A stretch of 64,000 nucleotides of DNA from Ignavibacteria bacterium. GTDB lineage: Bacteria; Bacteroidota; Ignavibacteria; Kapaibacteriales; UBA4661. This document shows positions 42,992-51,932 of this stretch, piece after piece; the first letter of the stretch is position 1; the number at the start of each line of letters is the position of its first letter. The stretch lies in the NCBI GenBank assembly GCA_014654705.1, contig JACVZY010000020.1, positions 17,599 to 81,598 of the forward strand, written 5' to 3'. A program made the translations under genes and the position numbers. A model generated the notes under the pieces. That model was not told the DNA's origin. It searched no databases and was given only the letters and a program-made list of their open reading frames with translations.

Positions 42992-44722
42992 ATGGCGCTC
43001 AAAGCCTTCGTTGCCTCGACAAGCAAGCTCTTGTCAAAATTTGTTCAGGATGTCTGTACTGCCGAAGATATCAGCGTTACGCAGATGGGCAAAGAAACCT
43101 CGCTTTTTGCTGACCTCCAAGCTACGTTACCGGATTTGCTCTTTCTGCACGCTTCGATTATTGAGGAATTTGACGACAATATTATCGCCCGCATCAAAGC
43201 AGACGAGCAGCTTAGCCGTGCCTACATCGTGATTTTTGCTTCGCGTCCTGAAGGAGCTGAATTTGCCTATAAAGTCGGTGCAGATGCCTTTCTGCCGATT
43301 CCTTTCAAGAACGAGCAATTTGAACAGATTTTGCGCCTGATTCTCAATCTGCCCAAGCATATTCTGGTGGTCAGCAAGACCGAAGCGCTCCCAAACACCG
43401 TCCGCGAGGCAGGCGCAATGTACGATTACAACGTACTCTGGGCACACTCGGCGGAAGAAGCCACAAAGATAGCAGGCGAGAAATTCCCAGACTTGATTTT
43501 GAGCGAATATGCTCTTCCGCAGCGCAACGGTGCTGTTCTAAGCAAATTGGTAAAAAGTTCGCACCTTTTGGGACATATTCCTGTGGTGATTATGATGGAA
43601 TCCAACGACGAAGAACTCGTCGAAGAGTGCTTTGAAGCTGGTTCCAACGACGTGTTTCTTTTCCCTTTCGACCGCCAAAAACATATCCATCTTATCAGCA
43701 ATATCGTCAAGCCGCCGCGCAAGGGTCATAAATACTCGGCACTCGTGGTGGACGACAGCATCACCGTGCGCCACGTTATCTCCAAAATGTTCAAACAAAT
43801 GGGTTTTACCGTGCTGACGGCTGCCGATGGGCAGGAGGGTATGAAACTCGCCGTGCAGCACCGCCCCGACATCATCACCAGCGATTACGATATGCCCGTG
43901 ATGGACGGGTGGGACTTTTGCGCCCGCTTGCGCGAAAGCGAGTTTACACAGCAGATCCCTGTCGTGATGGTTTCCTCGCGCGATACCAACACCGACAAAC
44001 GCAAGGCACATTCACTCGGCGTGGCAGCATATCTGACCAAACCGTTCAAAACCGAAGATTTGGAAAAAGTTGTGAAAGCGCTTGTTGTGCAGACACAGCG
44101 CCGAAAGAAAGAAGAAACTCTTGAAAAATACACCGCTAGCGACTCTGTGAAAAAAATAGGCGAAGGAAGCGCTCATGCCGCAATGGAAGAGCACGCCGTA
44201 ACGATATTTTCCTGCAATATCTGTGACTTTGGCAAAAAATTCGACTGGCTGGGGACGGAGCGGGCAATCGAAGTGCTCAACGAGTATTTCCGAGCCGTAA
44301 CGGGCATGATTACCGAGCGCAATGGCGTGATAGACAGCATTATGGGTGATGAAATCCTGGCGCGATTCGACACCGGCGATCCAAGCAGTGATGCGGTCAA
44401 TGCGATTGATACCGCAGTGGCACTCTTGGAGTTTCTCGACTACTACAACTCCCGCGACATAGACGAACTGGAAGTGCGCATCGGTATTCACTCAGACCGC
44501 GTGCTGGTGGGCAATTTTGGCAGCGCCGAACACCGCTTAGTCTATTCGATGCTCGGCGACGGCGTGAATATCACCAAGCAGCTCCAACGCGCCACAGCAC
44601 CTAATTCCTGCCTTTTCTCTGCCGATACCTACGATTTTGTCCGCGAAAGCGTAGGCGACTTGCAATCGTACTCCGTGCCGCGCAAAGGTGGCGAGCGAGA
44701 TATTATTGCGTATAAGTTGTAA
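42992..44722 (+). CDS. Three-receiver protein with a degenerate class III cyclase domain
   Basis: Soluble signalling protein, 576 residues from the ATG at 42992. It has three receiver folds: 1-119 with H53 at the phospho-acceptor place (FLHAS), 122-240 with E172 (ILSEYALP), and 248-366 with a full site (D254/D255, D298 in TSDYDMPVMDG, K350). A linker leads to a class III cyclase fold (about 403-570). Here the first metal Asp appears to be N409 (FSCNICDF), the purine-binding Lys appears to be S449 (IDSIMGDE), and the second metal Asp is D453. RIGIHSDRVLVGNFG and YSMLGDGVNITKQLQ keep the fold. It may regulate another cyclase or bind nucleotide without turnover. The fold is certain; loss of activity is inference. 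Confidence 0.88.
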   Translation: MALKAFVASTSKLLSKFVQDVCTAEDISVTQMGKETSLFADLQATLPDLLFLHASIIEEFDDNIIARIKADEQLSRAYIVIFASRPEGAEFAYKVGADAFLPIPFKNEQFEQILRLILNLPKHILVVSKTEALPNTVREAGAMYDYNVLWAHSAEEATKIAGEKFPDLILSEYALPQRNGAVLSKLVKSSHLLGHIPVVIMMESNDEELVEECFEAGSNDVFLFPFDRQKHIHLISNIVKPPRKGHKYSALVVDDSITVRHVISKMFKQMGFTVLTAADGQEGMKLAVQHRPDIITSDYDMPVMDGWDFCARLRESEFTQQIPVVMVSSRDTNTDKRKAHSLGVAAYLTKPFKTEDLEKVVKALVVQTQRRKKEETLEKYTASDSVKKIGEGSAHAAMEEHAVTIFSCNICDFGKKFDWLGTERAIEVLNEYFRAVTGMITERNGVIDSIMGDEILARFDTGDPSSDAVNAIDTAVALLEFLDYYNSRDIDELEVRIGIHSDRVLVGNFGSAEHRLVYSMLGDGVNITKQLQRATAPNSCLFSADTYDFVRESVGDLQSYSVPRKGGERDIIAYKL

Positions 44723-44820
44723 GCGCACAAAATTGGACATAAGAGCAAAAGCGGCTGTAGGGGTAGCTATCGTGCTGTCCTTGTAAGCACTACTGCGTTT
44801 TCAAGAAGTCTTTATTATTT

Positions 44821-44907
44821 GGAGTGCGGAATTTTAATTCCGCATTATCGGCGCAAAAATGTTCGCTTATTGCGTTGTGTGATGGCAGAATTAAAATTCC
44901 GCACTCC
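44821..44907. repeat. Inverted repeat with 20-base perfect arms
   Basis: GGAGTGCGGAATTTTAATTC (44821-44840) is the exact reverse complement of 44888-44907, 47 bases apart. The left arm also contains a nested palindrome, GCGGAATT..AATTCCGC (44826-44843). It resembles a small palindromic intergenic repeat and lies between convergent genes, where it might also terminate. I saw no second copy in the window. Confidence 0.6.
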
Positions 44908-44937
44908 GCAAGCTATAAAAATTAAGTAAACAATGCG

Positions 44938-46146
44938 CTACTTCCCGTAGGGGCGCTCCAAAAACTGCTTTGCGTATTTATGTGATTCGTAATAGTCTTC
45001 CCAACTTAACACTTTTTTGTATTGTGTGAGCGCAAGTTCTCGTTTCCCCTGAATGTCGTAGATATTACCGATGCGTGAGTTGAGCATTATCATCCAGCCG
45101 GATGGCTTCTCGTCGAGTTTGCGAGAAAATTCGTCACATTTGTAGAAGTAGGTAAGCGCCTCGTCGTACTTGCCGCGCTGCATGAGCGACAGACCAATGT
45201 AGTACATGGCTTCGCGGGCAATGATATTGTCGTAGCCTGTTTTGCGGTCAATGCAATTATTCAAAATTTCGCGCCATGTTTCTTCCATTTTGTCGTAATT
45301 GCCAAGTTGCACGTAGGAACGCCCCAGATATGCCTTGAACATGGAGTTTTTCGGATAATCCGCGCAAAGCTGCTGTGCAATGGCAAGCGCTTCCACATAA
45401 TTTTTTTCCATGCCGTACTGAAGTTGTAAAAGAACGACTTTCGCTTCGGTAGCTGCGTAGCGGGCGCTTTGCGAGGCGAGTTTGAGTTCTGCTATTCCCG
45501 TGCGCTTGTCTCCGGGCGGAAGCATTGCCAGCAGGGGCTTGACGGCGGGATAGCGTTCCGGGATGGACTCCATGAAGTAATGATAAATACCCGTACCCAG
45601 CATCACATCACGGTTGCCGGGCGCCACTTCTTGGCATTTCTGCACAAGATCGAAGGCGCGTTTACCATCGAGAGCGGCGGTTGCCCATTCATTGCGCAAG
45701 ACGTAGTAGCGTCCGCGAAAGCCAATAATTCCACCCTTGAAAAATAGCCCGATAATGTCGTTTTCGTTCTTGTCCAAAATACTATCGCAGATAGACGTTA
45801 CGCGGTCAATCTTTCGCAAGAAACGCTCATCCATGCGCTTGTCGCGGGTATTGGTCGAAATCTCCCACCAGTCCACCATCGCATCCAAGAAATACCCCAC
45901 CGGATGATGAGGATACGCCACAATCACCTTTTGAAACTCGGCACTGGCGCTGTCAAATTCTAAATTGTAAATATGGCGAACACCGGTGCGTACCGCCACG
46001 TCAGCGTCAGACCGCATAAGCGCCCACTGCGCCGGAGCGGGCGAGACATTCATCACAGTAAGCACGGCACAGAGCGCAAAAAATATGCGCGGCGCCGGCA
46101 AAGCAAGCGTCCTGAGGGCAGGCGTGTTCCTAATAAAGTTTTTCAC
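44938..46146 (-). CDS. Exported TPR-repeat protein
   Basis: Periplasmic or outer-membrane-associated helical-repeat protein, 402 residues. A signal peptide (about 1-40) ends near APAQ. The body is mostly helix pairs of TPR type: IYNLEFDSASAEFQKVIV, YVEALAIAQQLCADYPKNS, YLGRSYVQLGNYDKMEETW, ALTYFYKCDE and IYDIQGKRELALTQYKKVL. No catalytic motif is seen. It probably acts as a scaffold for protein contacts; partners are unknown. Neighbours are the three-receiver protein (convergent) and a small orphan gene. Confidence 0.8.
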   Translation of the reverse strand: MKNFIRNTPALRTLALPAPRIFFALCAVLTVMNVSPAPAQWALMRSDADVAVRTGVRHIYNLEFDSASAEFQKVIVAYPHHPVGYFLDAMVDWWEISTNTRDKRMDERFLRKIDRVTSICDSILDKNENDIIGLFFKGGIIGFRGRYYVLRNEWATAALDGKRAFDLVQKCQEVAPGNRDVMLGTGIYHYFMESIPERYPAVKPLLAMLPPGDKRTGIAELKLASQSARYAATEAKVVLLQLQYGMEKNYVEALAIAQQLCADYPKNSMFKAYLGRSYVQLGNYDKMEETWREILNNCIDRKTGYDNIIAREAMYYIGLSLMQRGKYDEALTYFYKCDEFSRKLDEKPSGWMIMLNSRIGNIYDIQGKRELALTQYKKVLSWEDYYESHKYAKQFLERPYGK

Positions 46147-46279
46147 AGCAACAAGAAAAGTGAATAGAAATGGTGATGACTAAACCGCAAAAAGTCAAGC
46201 AGTGATACTACATTTGTCGCTACTACGTTTGTCGCTTGTGGGGAAGGGAAAAGTTTAAGACGCGACTTTCAACCAAGAT

Positions 46280-46462
46280 TTACGAGCCAAGACTGGCAAT
46301 GTACTCCAGTACACGCTTTTTCATGGCTTCTTCAACTTCGACGTGCGCCGTGCCTTTTATCATTTCTTCAAGTTGCGGGCAGTACGACGCATAACCTGTT
46401 TCACCCCATCGGCGGATGAGAATTTCGTAATCATTAGGATTGGTGCTGGTCGGTTTATTCAT
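46280..46462 (-). CDS. Small conserved-looking protein, HicB-like, function unknown
   Basis: A 60-residue soluble protein. YEILIRRWGETGYASYCPQL resembles the beta-strand start of HicB-like or partial RNase-H-fold proteins, in which an aromatic strand precedes a C-P-Q-L/PEL turn. The rest, MIKGTAHVEVEEAMKKRVLEYI, is one or two helices. A HicB antitoxin usually has a HicA toxin gene beside it and a DNA-binding tail; neither is seen here. No Shine-Dalgarno precedes the ATG. Coding status rests on the clean periodic sequence. Confidence 0.55.
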   Translation of the reverse strand: MNKPTSTNPNDYEILIRRWGETGYASYCPQLEEMIKGTAHVEVEEAMKKRVLEYIASLGS

Positions 46463-46685
46463 GGGAGGAATCTTTCAATTAAGAATGGTAAAGAAAAAGC
46501 AAACGCTAAAACGTGATGAAATCAGTGCTCAATGGTATTTCTACAAAATTACACTTTCTTTCTGAAAAAAATCTGTCTTATCAATGAAACTTTTGTCATA
46601 AACCTGCGTTTACCTATTAAAGGAAAAAACATACTATATTCTTACAATACTTTTTTATTATATTTTTCTTTTTTGAGGTGTAACC
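46463..46685. other. AT-rich intergenic region, no gene seen
   Basis: The region before the small TonB_C-like gene is strongly AT-rich compared with the rest of the window. It carries the leader of that gene. I find no promoter with convincing spacing. Confidence 0.5.
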
Positions 46686-47048
46686 ATGAAAAAACAATAT
46701 GTTTCCACATTGCTTCTTGCAATAATTGTTGCTGTAATGCCAATGATTTTGGCAGCAAATCCAACAAATACTCCATCGTCATCTGCTTCCGAGATTCTGA
46801 CCCTCCGCAAAGAGATTGGTTACCCGCAATGGGCGGTGAAACAACAAATCGAAGGCACGTTTGAAATGATTGTGTACGTGACGGAAAGCGGAGAAGTTTC
46901 GATGGTCAATTTTGACGCATCTGACCTGTCTCCTTCACTTACGCGGCTTATGGCTGAAGTATCGCAAAAAATCTACGCACACCGCTTCTCAAGCGAGCTT
47001 GCTGGGCAGACCATACGCATTCCTTTTCGCTTTTCACTGACAAAGTAA
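46686..47048 (+). CDS. Small secreted protein with TonB C-terminal-like fold
   Basis: Exported protein of 120 residues. A signal peptide (1 to about 24) is followed by a Ser/Thr/Pro-rich linker and a domain of about 80 residues with the TonB_C pattern: I-x-YP-x-WA (IGYPQWAVKQQIEGTFEMIVYV), then a Gly turn and helix, and a final strand TIRIPFRFSL. It lacks the membrane anchor and Pro-rich spacer of true TonB energy transducers. Such small free TonB_C proteins are common in Bacteroidota, with unknown roles. The gene is more AT-rich than its surroundings. Confidence 0.7.
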   Translation: MKKQYVSTLLLAIIVAVMPMILAANPTNTPSSSASEILTLRKEIGYPQWAVKQQIEGTFEMIVYVTESGEVSMVNFDASDLSPSLTRLMAEVSQKIYAHRFSSELAGQTIRIPFRFSLTK

Positions 47049-47105
47049 GTAGAAACTTACGAATACAACCAGTTCAATCTTTCTCTGTCCAAGACCTTAT
47101 CTGAA

Positions 47106-47438
47106 ATGAAAACAACTCAGACAGTAACAAACAAACCGACTAAAAGGCTTTTCGGTATTTTACTTACGGCAACAATTTTATTGCTTATACCTCTTTCATT
47201 ACAACTCACGATTGGCACGGGAGTTGACGGGCAAGGCTTTAATTGGCAGTTAGGCGACTTCGTCATTGCTGGGTTTCTGTTATTTGGCACCGGATTATTA
47301 TTTGAACTTGTGTTACGGAAAGTACAGGGTACCCAAAAAAGAATTCTTATTTGCGGAGCAATTTTATTAGCGTTCTTATTAATTTGGGCTGACCTTGCAG
47401 TGGGAATTTTCAATATCCCAGGTTTTTCAGGAAGTTAA
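47106..47438 (+). CDS. Small membrane protein with three helices
   Basis: A 110-residue protein of unknown role. Helices lie at about 16-36, 50-70 and 80-102: FGILLTATILLLIPLSLQL, FVIAGFLLFGTGLLFELVL and ILICGAILLAFLLIWADLAV. A Gly-rich turn, GTGVDGQGFNWQLGDF, lies in the first loop. The layout matches small conserved Bacteroidota membrane proteins whose function is not known to me. It follows the TonB_C-like gene by 57 bases, so the two may be co-transcribed. The coding sequence is AT-rich. Confidence 0.7.
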   Translation: MKTTQTVTNKPTKRLFGILLTATILLLIPLSLQLTIGTGVDGQGFNWQLGDFVIAGFLLFGTGLLFELVLRKVQGTQKRILICGAILLAFLLIWADLAVGIFNIPGFSGS

Positions 47439-47586
47439 GCCACAAATCAAAGTAATACCAAGCTGCGTTAATCAGTAGTGCATTAAGATATTCTAAGTTC
47501 AAGCAGAAAAAAGAACTTAACCCCCTTAGCATACACAAATTAACTCAAATTGGTATTAGACAAATATCTGACTTGTTACAAGAAAA

Positions 47587-47625
47587 CAAGAGGCTGTTCC
47601 ATTCACGCGATGAAACAGCCTCTTG
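47587..47625. terminator. Hairpin terminator with T-run
   Basis: CAAGAGGCTGTT and AACAGCCTCTTG form a perfect 12-base stem with a 15-base loop, followed by CTTTTTAG. It lies between the small membrane gene and the convergent acyl-CoA synthetase gene. Apart from this hairpin, 47439-47660 shows no gene. Confidence 0.85.
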
Positions 47626-47660
47626 CTTTTTAGCTCTTTGATTGTCGTGGGAGCGTAACT

Positions 47661-49505
47661 TTATACTTCCTCGTACATTTTTTCAATTTTGTCCGAGAAT
47701 TTCTTTTCTACCACGTGGCGGCGAACATTCAGTTTGGGTGTAATTTCACCGTCTTCGACCGTAAATGCACGTTCCATAAGGGTAAACTTCCGCACCTTCT
47801 CGAATTTTGCAAAATTAGCTTGCAGTGCATCTACATCGCGCTGAATAGCTTGCAAGAGTGCATCACTTTGCAAAAGCGAATACGTGTCAGGGTAGGAAAG
47901 ACCATTCATCGTTGCATACTCTTTCACATACTCAAAGTCCGGCACAATCAGCGCTGTGCAGTATTCGCGTTTGTCGCCCAGCAAAACAATTTGGTCAATA
48001 AAACGACTCTGCGTGAGCGTATTTTCAATCGGCTGCGGTGCAATATTTTTTCCACCACTTGAGACAAAGATATTTTTCTTGCGGTCGGTAATAACGAGGT
48101 TCCCTGCCGGATTGATAACGCCAATGTCTCCCGTATGCAGCCAGCCTTCGTCATTGATGACGGCTTTTGTGGCTTCCTCGTCGTGGAGATAACCGCGCAT
48201 GATATTGGGTCCTTTTGCCAAAATTTCACCGTCTTCCGCAATTTTGATTTGTACGTTGAAAAGCGGTTTCCCGACTGTACCAATCGCAGGTGCAGCTGCT
48301 CGCGTTACGGTGAGCACAGGCGACGATTCGGTGAGACCATATCCTTCCAGAACCGTAATACCGGCTGCGTAGAAAAACTCAGCGAGGTCTTTCGGCAGCG
48401 CAGCGCCACCGGAGATAAAGGCGCGAAGCCGTCCACCAGTGCGCTCACGAATTTTGCCAAAGACTAAACGGTTCGCTGCGGCATATTGCGCCGACAGGAC
48501 GGGTGATGGCTTTTTGCCTGCAAGAGTCAGCCCAACATATTTTTTGCCGACACCGATTGCCCAATGAAAGATTTTTTGCTTTGCGGGAGTATCTTTTTCA
48601 ATTGCCGTTACAATACGTCCATGAATCCGCTCGAAAAGGCGCGGCACAGCGGTCATGTAGGTTGGGCGGACTTCTTTCATATTCTCAGCGACAGTCTCGA
48701 TAGAAACCGCGAAAGCGACGGTTGCGTGGCACGCAAAAAGCGTGTAATAGCCTGTTGTGCGCTCGTAGGCGTGGCAAAGAGGCAGAAACGAGAGTAATAA
48801 ATCTTTGTCGCCAATGTCAATCGCGTCCGATGAGCCTTCGACGTTACTGACAAGATTTGTATTCGTCAGCATCACGCCTTTCGGGTTACCCGTCGTGCCA
48901 CTTGTGTAAATGAGCGTAACGAGGTCGTCGGGGGTGGAAGCGGCACATTCACTTTCAAACCAAGCACGGCGCTCTGCTTGCGCCATAGAAGCTGCGCCAC
49001 TGCGCACAACATCGGCAAACTTCAGAACATTTGGCTCATCAAGCTCCACGTCGTCGTTCATGACAATAATATGCTCCAGTTTTGTTAATTCATTGCGGAC
49101 TTTGAGCAGCTTATTGAGTTGAAACTTATTCGAGACAATGATAATTTTTGCTTCGCAGTGATTGAAGATATAGGATTCTTGAGCAGAGGTCATCGTTGGG
49201 AAAATCGGTACATCAATCCCACCCATACCGATAATAGCAAAGTCCGAAACAACCCATTCTATGCGGTTTTCTGAGACAATACCGACTTTGTCGCCACGCC
49301 CCACGCCGAGCGTTCGCAGTCCTGCGGCGAAGTTTTCGGTGAGTTCGCGGAGTTCGTCGTACGTCATGCCGACATACTCTTTTCCAACTTTGCGCATATA
49401 GACAAATTTAGAAGAATCGCCTCTATCAAGCGCGGTATTCAGAGCGCTATAATGGTTTGTGACCTGCACAAACATTTGCGGAATAGTGACAAATCGCTGA
49501 CGCAT
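47661..49505 (-). CDS. Long-chain fatty-acid-CoA ligase (AMP-forming)
   Basis: ANL-superfamily acyl-CoA synthetase, 614 residues, that activates fatty acids through an acyl-AMP. The P-loop is LIYTSGTTGNPKGVML, and a second motif is YGLTESSPV. The hinge and A8 region are GWLHTGDIGVINPAGNLVITDRKK, and the catalytic Lys follows near VSSGGKNIAPQPIE. The length and the linker before the AMP-binding part fit the eukaryotic-like long-chain group common in Bacteroidota rather than E. coli FadD. It probably feeds beta-oxidation with the thiolase downstream on the same strand, although the two are separated by another gene. Confidence 0.92.
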   Translation of the reverse strand: MRQRFVTIPQMFVQVTNHYSALNTALDRGDSSKFVYMRKVGKEYVGMTYDELRELTENFAAGLRTLGVGRGDKVGIVSENRIEWVVSDFAIIGMGGIDVPIFPTMTSAQESYIFNHCEAKIIIVSNKFQLNKLLKVRNELTKLEHIIVMNDDVELDEPNVLKFADVVRSGAASMAQAERRAWFESECAASTPDDLVTLIYTSGTTGNPKGVMLTNTNLVSNVEGSSDAIDIGDKDLLLSFLPLCHAYERTTGYYTLFACHATVAFAVSIETVAENMKEVRPTYMTAVPRLFERIHGRIVTAIEKDTPAKQKIFHWAIGVGKKYVGLTLAGKKPSPVLSAQYAAANRLVFGKIRERTGGRLRAFISGGAALPKDLAEFFYAAGITVLEGYGLTESSPVLTVTRAAAPAIGTVGKPLFNVQIKIAEDGEILAKGPNIMRGYLHDEEATKAVINDEGWLHTGDIGVINPAGNLVITDRKKNIFVSSGGKNIAPQPIENTLTQSRFIDQIVLLGDKREYCTALIVPDFEYVKEYATMNGLSYPDTYSLLQSDALLQAIQRDVDALQANFAKFEKVRKFTLMERAFTVEDGEITPKLNVRRHVVEKKFSDKIEKMYEEV

Positions 49506-49650
49506 AACACACTACGGTTAAGGGTGAAAGGGAACACACACGAATTACTTGCTTCTGAAGAACACAAAAGAAATGCTTGCGAACTTATTACGGAAAAAGA
49601 ATATAGCCAAGTAAAATTTTTATCCCCAGCACCGTAGGAGAGACAGCGCT

Positions 49651-50112
49651 CTACACCTCCGTCGCCGATGCCTTTTCCTCGCCCGACAAAAGCGAATGAA
49701 AATGATACACCGCCACGCCGGAATCACTGATTTCCAAACGCGCCCAGCCCTTTACGACCAATTCTTCCAAGCAGTCCTCTGCTTGCTTGGGCGTGAGTAC
49801 GAGTTTAATAGCGACATCACTTGCTGTAAGTTTATTATGGAGGCTTTTGGCAAGATGGAGAATTTCATTCTCAAGTGTCCCGTGCGCCTGCTCTTTTCGC
49901 TCGTTGGTGGCGCGAAACCACAGTGCAATGCCCAGTACGCACGGTGCAAGACCAAAGGCAATGAAGAGAAACACATCCGACGGGGTAATTTTCGGTGGGG
50001 CATCATCGGGAAACATATTTATCAGACCACCAAGCATGAGAAACACGCCGAAAAGCACCAGCAGTACAGACATTGTGTATTTGAGCGGGGTTTTGATGGA
50101 GGTTGATTGCAT
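49651..50112 (-). CDS. Two-helix membrane protein with a helical C-terminal domain
   Basis: Unassigned protein of 153 residues. I chose the ATG at 50112: AGGTG lies upstream, and the longer frame to 50175 runs through the hairpin after the thiolase gene. Helices at about 12-32 and 45-65 (VLLVLFGVFLMLGGLINMF and VFLFIAFGLAPCVLGIALWF) flank a short acidic loop. The C-terminal 80 residues (LENEILHLAKSLHNKLTASD, ECLEELVVKGWARLE) look like a winged-helix-like fold, as in membrane-anchored sensors of the PH/DUF family. No function is assigned. Confidence 0.65.
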   Translation of the reverse strand: MQSTSIKTPLKYTMSVLLVLFGVFLMLGGLINMFPDDAPPKITPSDVFLFIAFGLAPCVLGIALWFRATNERKEQAHGTLENEILHLAKSLHNKLTASDVAIKLVLTPKQAEDCLEELVVKGWARLEISDSGVAVYHFHSLLSGEEKASATEV

Positions 50113-50161
50113 TTGCGCACCTGCGGAAGTTAAAAAGTGGAGAAACCGTTTCAAACGCAAA

Positions 50162-50193
50162 GCGCCGGTAGTCATTGTGGCGAATACCGGCGC
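50162..50193 (-). terminator. Hairpin after the thiolase gene
   Basis: GCGCCGGTA pairs with TACCGGCGC (9 bases, 14-base loop). On the minus strand TTTGCGTTTG follows, so termination may be partial. It supports the shorter start of the next gene. Confidence 0.5.
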
Positions 50194-50212
50194 AGTATCA
50201 CTTCGTCATCAA

Positions 50213-51388
50213 TTAGTTCAGAATTTCAAAAATGCCGGCAGCGCCTTGCCCGCCACCAATGCACATTGTTACCATGCCATAGCGACCGCCACGGCGTTTC
50301 AGCTCGTGGATAAGCTGCACGCTGAGCTTCGCACCGGAGCAACCGAGCGGGTGTCCGAGAGCGATAGCGCCACCGTTGACGTTCAATTTCTCGGTCGGAA
50401 TCTTGAGTTCGCGCACCACCGCAAGCGCTTGTGCGGCGAATGCTTCGTTCAGCTCAAAAAGGTCAATATCTTCAAGGCGCAAGCCCGCTACTTTGAGCAC
50501 TTTCGGCACTGCTTCGATAGGACCGATGCCCATGATTTCGGGTGCAACGCCGGATGTAGCAAAAGCAATAAAGCGTGCAAGCGGCTTTGCGCCGACTTCG
50601 CGTGCTTTGTCGGCACTCATCATCACCACAGCAGCCGCACCATCGCTGAAGGGCGACGCATTGCCTGCTGTTACCGAACCGTTGAGTTTGAAAGCCGCTG
50701 GGAGCGTAGCAAGTTTCTCTACCGTTGTATCAGCGCGGACAAGTTCATCCGTTGCAAATTCCATTGTGCTACTGACTAAGCCCTTGCCGTTGAGTTTATC
50801 AATGCGAACCGATACAGGGACAACTTCTTCTTTGAATTTTCCTTCGGCAATTGCTTTTGCCGCTTTAGCATGGCTGTCGGCTGCGAATGCGTCTTGATCG
50901 GCGCGAGAAATTTTCCACTGGTCTGCAACGCGCTCTGCGGTCAAGCCCATGTTCATATACACGCCCGGGCGCTTGTCCACAGCATTCATGTTCATGGATG
51001 GCTTATTGCCGGACATGGGAACCATGCTCATCGATTCGGCACCACCGGCGACAACGCACTCGGTCATACCGCTCATAATGGACTGTGCACCCAGAGCAAT
51101 CGTCTGCAAGCCGCTTGCACAGAAGCGATTGACAGTCATAGCCGAAACACTATCGGGCAAATCTGCTAACAGTGAAGCAACACGAGCAAAGTTCAAGCCT
51201 TGCTCACCTTCGGGCATTGCGCAACCAAGAATGACATCCTCAACAAGTTTCGGGTCGATATTGGCGCGTTTGACGGATTCTTTGATAACGAGTGCCGCGA
51301 GGTCATCGGGGCGAGTATTTGCGAGGGAGCCTTTTTTGCCGCGTCCGACGGCTGTGCGGGCTGCGCTCACGATAACTGCTTCTGCCAT
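50213..51388 (-). CDS. Acetyl-CoA acetyltransferase/3-ketoacyl-CoA thiolase
   Basis: Thiolase that forms or cleaves 3-ketoacyl-CoA, 391 residues, normal length. The catalytic Cys is C90 in [11 protein letters not shown]. The C-terminal motifs are [16 protein letters not shown] (His) and [13 protein letters not shown] (second Cys). [11 protein letters not shown], with Asn and Glu, also matches the family. I cannot separate biosynthetic from degradative type, although the presence of an acyl-CoA synthetase downstream points to beta-oxidation. The frameshifted DUF29 remnant lies immediately upstream. Confidence 0.94.
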   Translation of the reverse strand: MAEAVIVSAARTAVGRGKKGSLANTRPDDLAALVIKESVKRANIDPKLVEDVILGCAMPEGEQGLNFARVASLLADLPDSVSAMTVNRFCASGLQTIALGAQSIMSGMTECVVAGGAESMSMVPMSGNKPSMNMNAVDKRPGVYMNMGLTAERVADQWKISRADQDAFAADSHAKAAKAIAEGKFKEEVVPVSVRIDKLNGKGLVSSTMEFATDELVRADTTVEKLATLPAAFKLNGSVTAGNASPFSDGAAAVVMMSADKAREVGAKPLARFIAFATSGVAPEIMGIGPIEAVPKVLKVAGLRLEDIDLFELNEAFAAQALAVVRELKIPTEKLNVNGGAIALGHPLGCSGAKLSVQLIHELKRRGGRYGMVTMCIGGGQGAAGIFEILN

Positions 51389-51444
51389 AGTGTATCCTAC
51401 TATATAAGTTGTGTGGGTGAAAGTAAGGGGAGATTAGTTTCGGT

Positions 51445-51881
51445 TAAATGAAGCCTGTCGTTCCAAAATACATTTTTTTTGCTTCTTGCAGTACCAACTC
51501 TTGGTCAAACTCTGTCAGAAGTTCTTTGGGTGTATAGGAACCGTTAAACGCTTCGAGAGCAGCCGTTTGGAGCGCTTCGTCAATGCGTCGCGGAGTTCTG
51601 CTTCCCATTCATGATCTCTGATATAATAGCCACCGAAGTTCTTACGCTTGTTCGTTTTTGCAATATGTTTCAGAGCATTGTAAATGGACGCATCCCAAGA
51701 GCATGTCGTATGCTGTTCGGCATGTTGTTTGATAAGGTGAATAAGCAAAATGACACAATAGCTGTAGAGTTTATTGATTTTGTCCTCTTTTGCTATTTCT
51801 TCCATTTTCTCTAATCAACAAGAATGCATCTTGATAGCGCTGGGCTTCGATGTATTCTCTCAATTGCAAGATTTCGTCCAT
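51445..51881 (-). pseudogene. DUF29-type gene broken by two frameshifts
   Basis: The reading frame of one DUF29-like protein (about 145 residues) is split over three frames. From ATG at 51881 the first frame reads MDEILQLREYIEAQRYQDAF and ends LLI. Between 51806 and 51816 it shifts into the frame MEEIAKEDKINKLYSYC, with ILLIHLIKQHAEQHTTCSWD (the DUF29 core). At about 51583-51592 it shifts again into DEALQTAALEAFNGSYTPKE, which runs to the TAA at 51445. Each shift is a one-base insertion equivalent. Joined, the parts give a normal DUF29 order. Either the gene is decayed or the assembly has two indel errors. Confidence 0.75.
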
Positions 51882-51932
51882 GAGCAAATTCCCTTTTCTA
51901 AGCCGATTGTTGATATGCCAACTATCTCTAAT

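Noticed and set aside
46280..46462. HicAB toxin-antitoxin system
   Set aside because: The small protein looks only partly like HicB, and no HicA-like gene (short, with a conserved His) is next to it.
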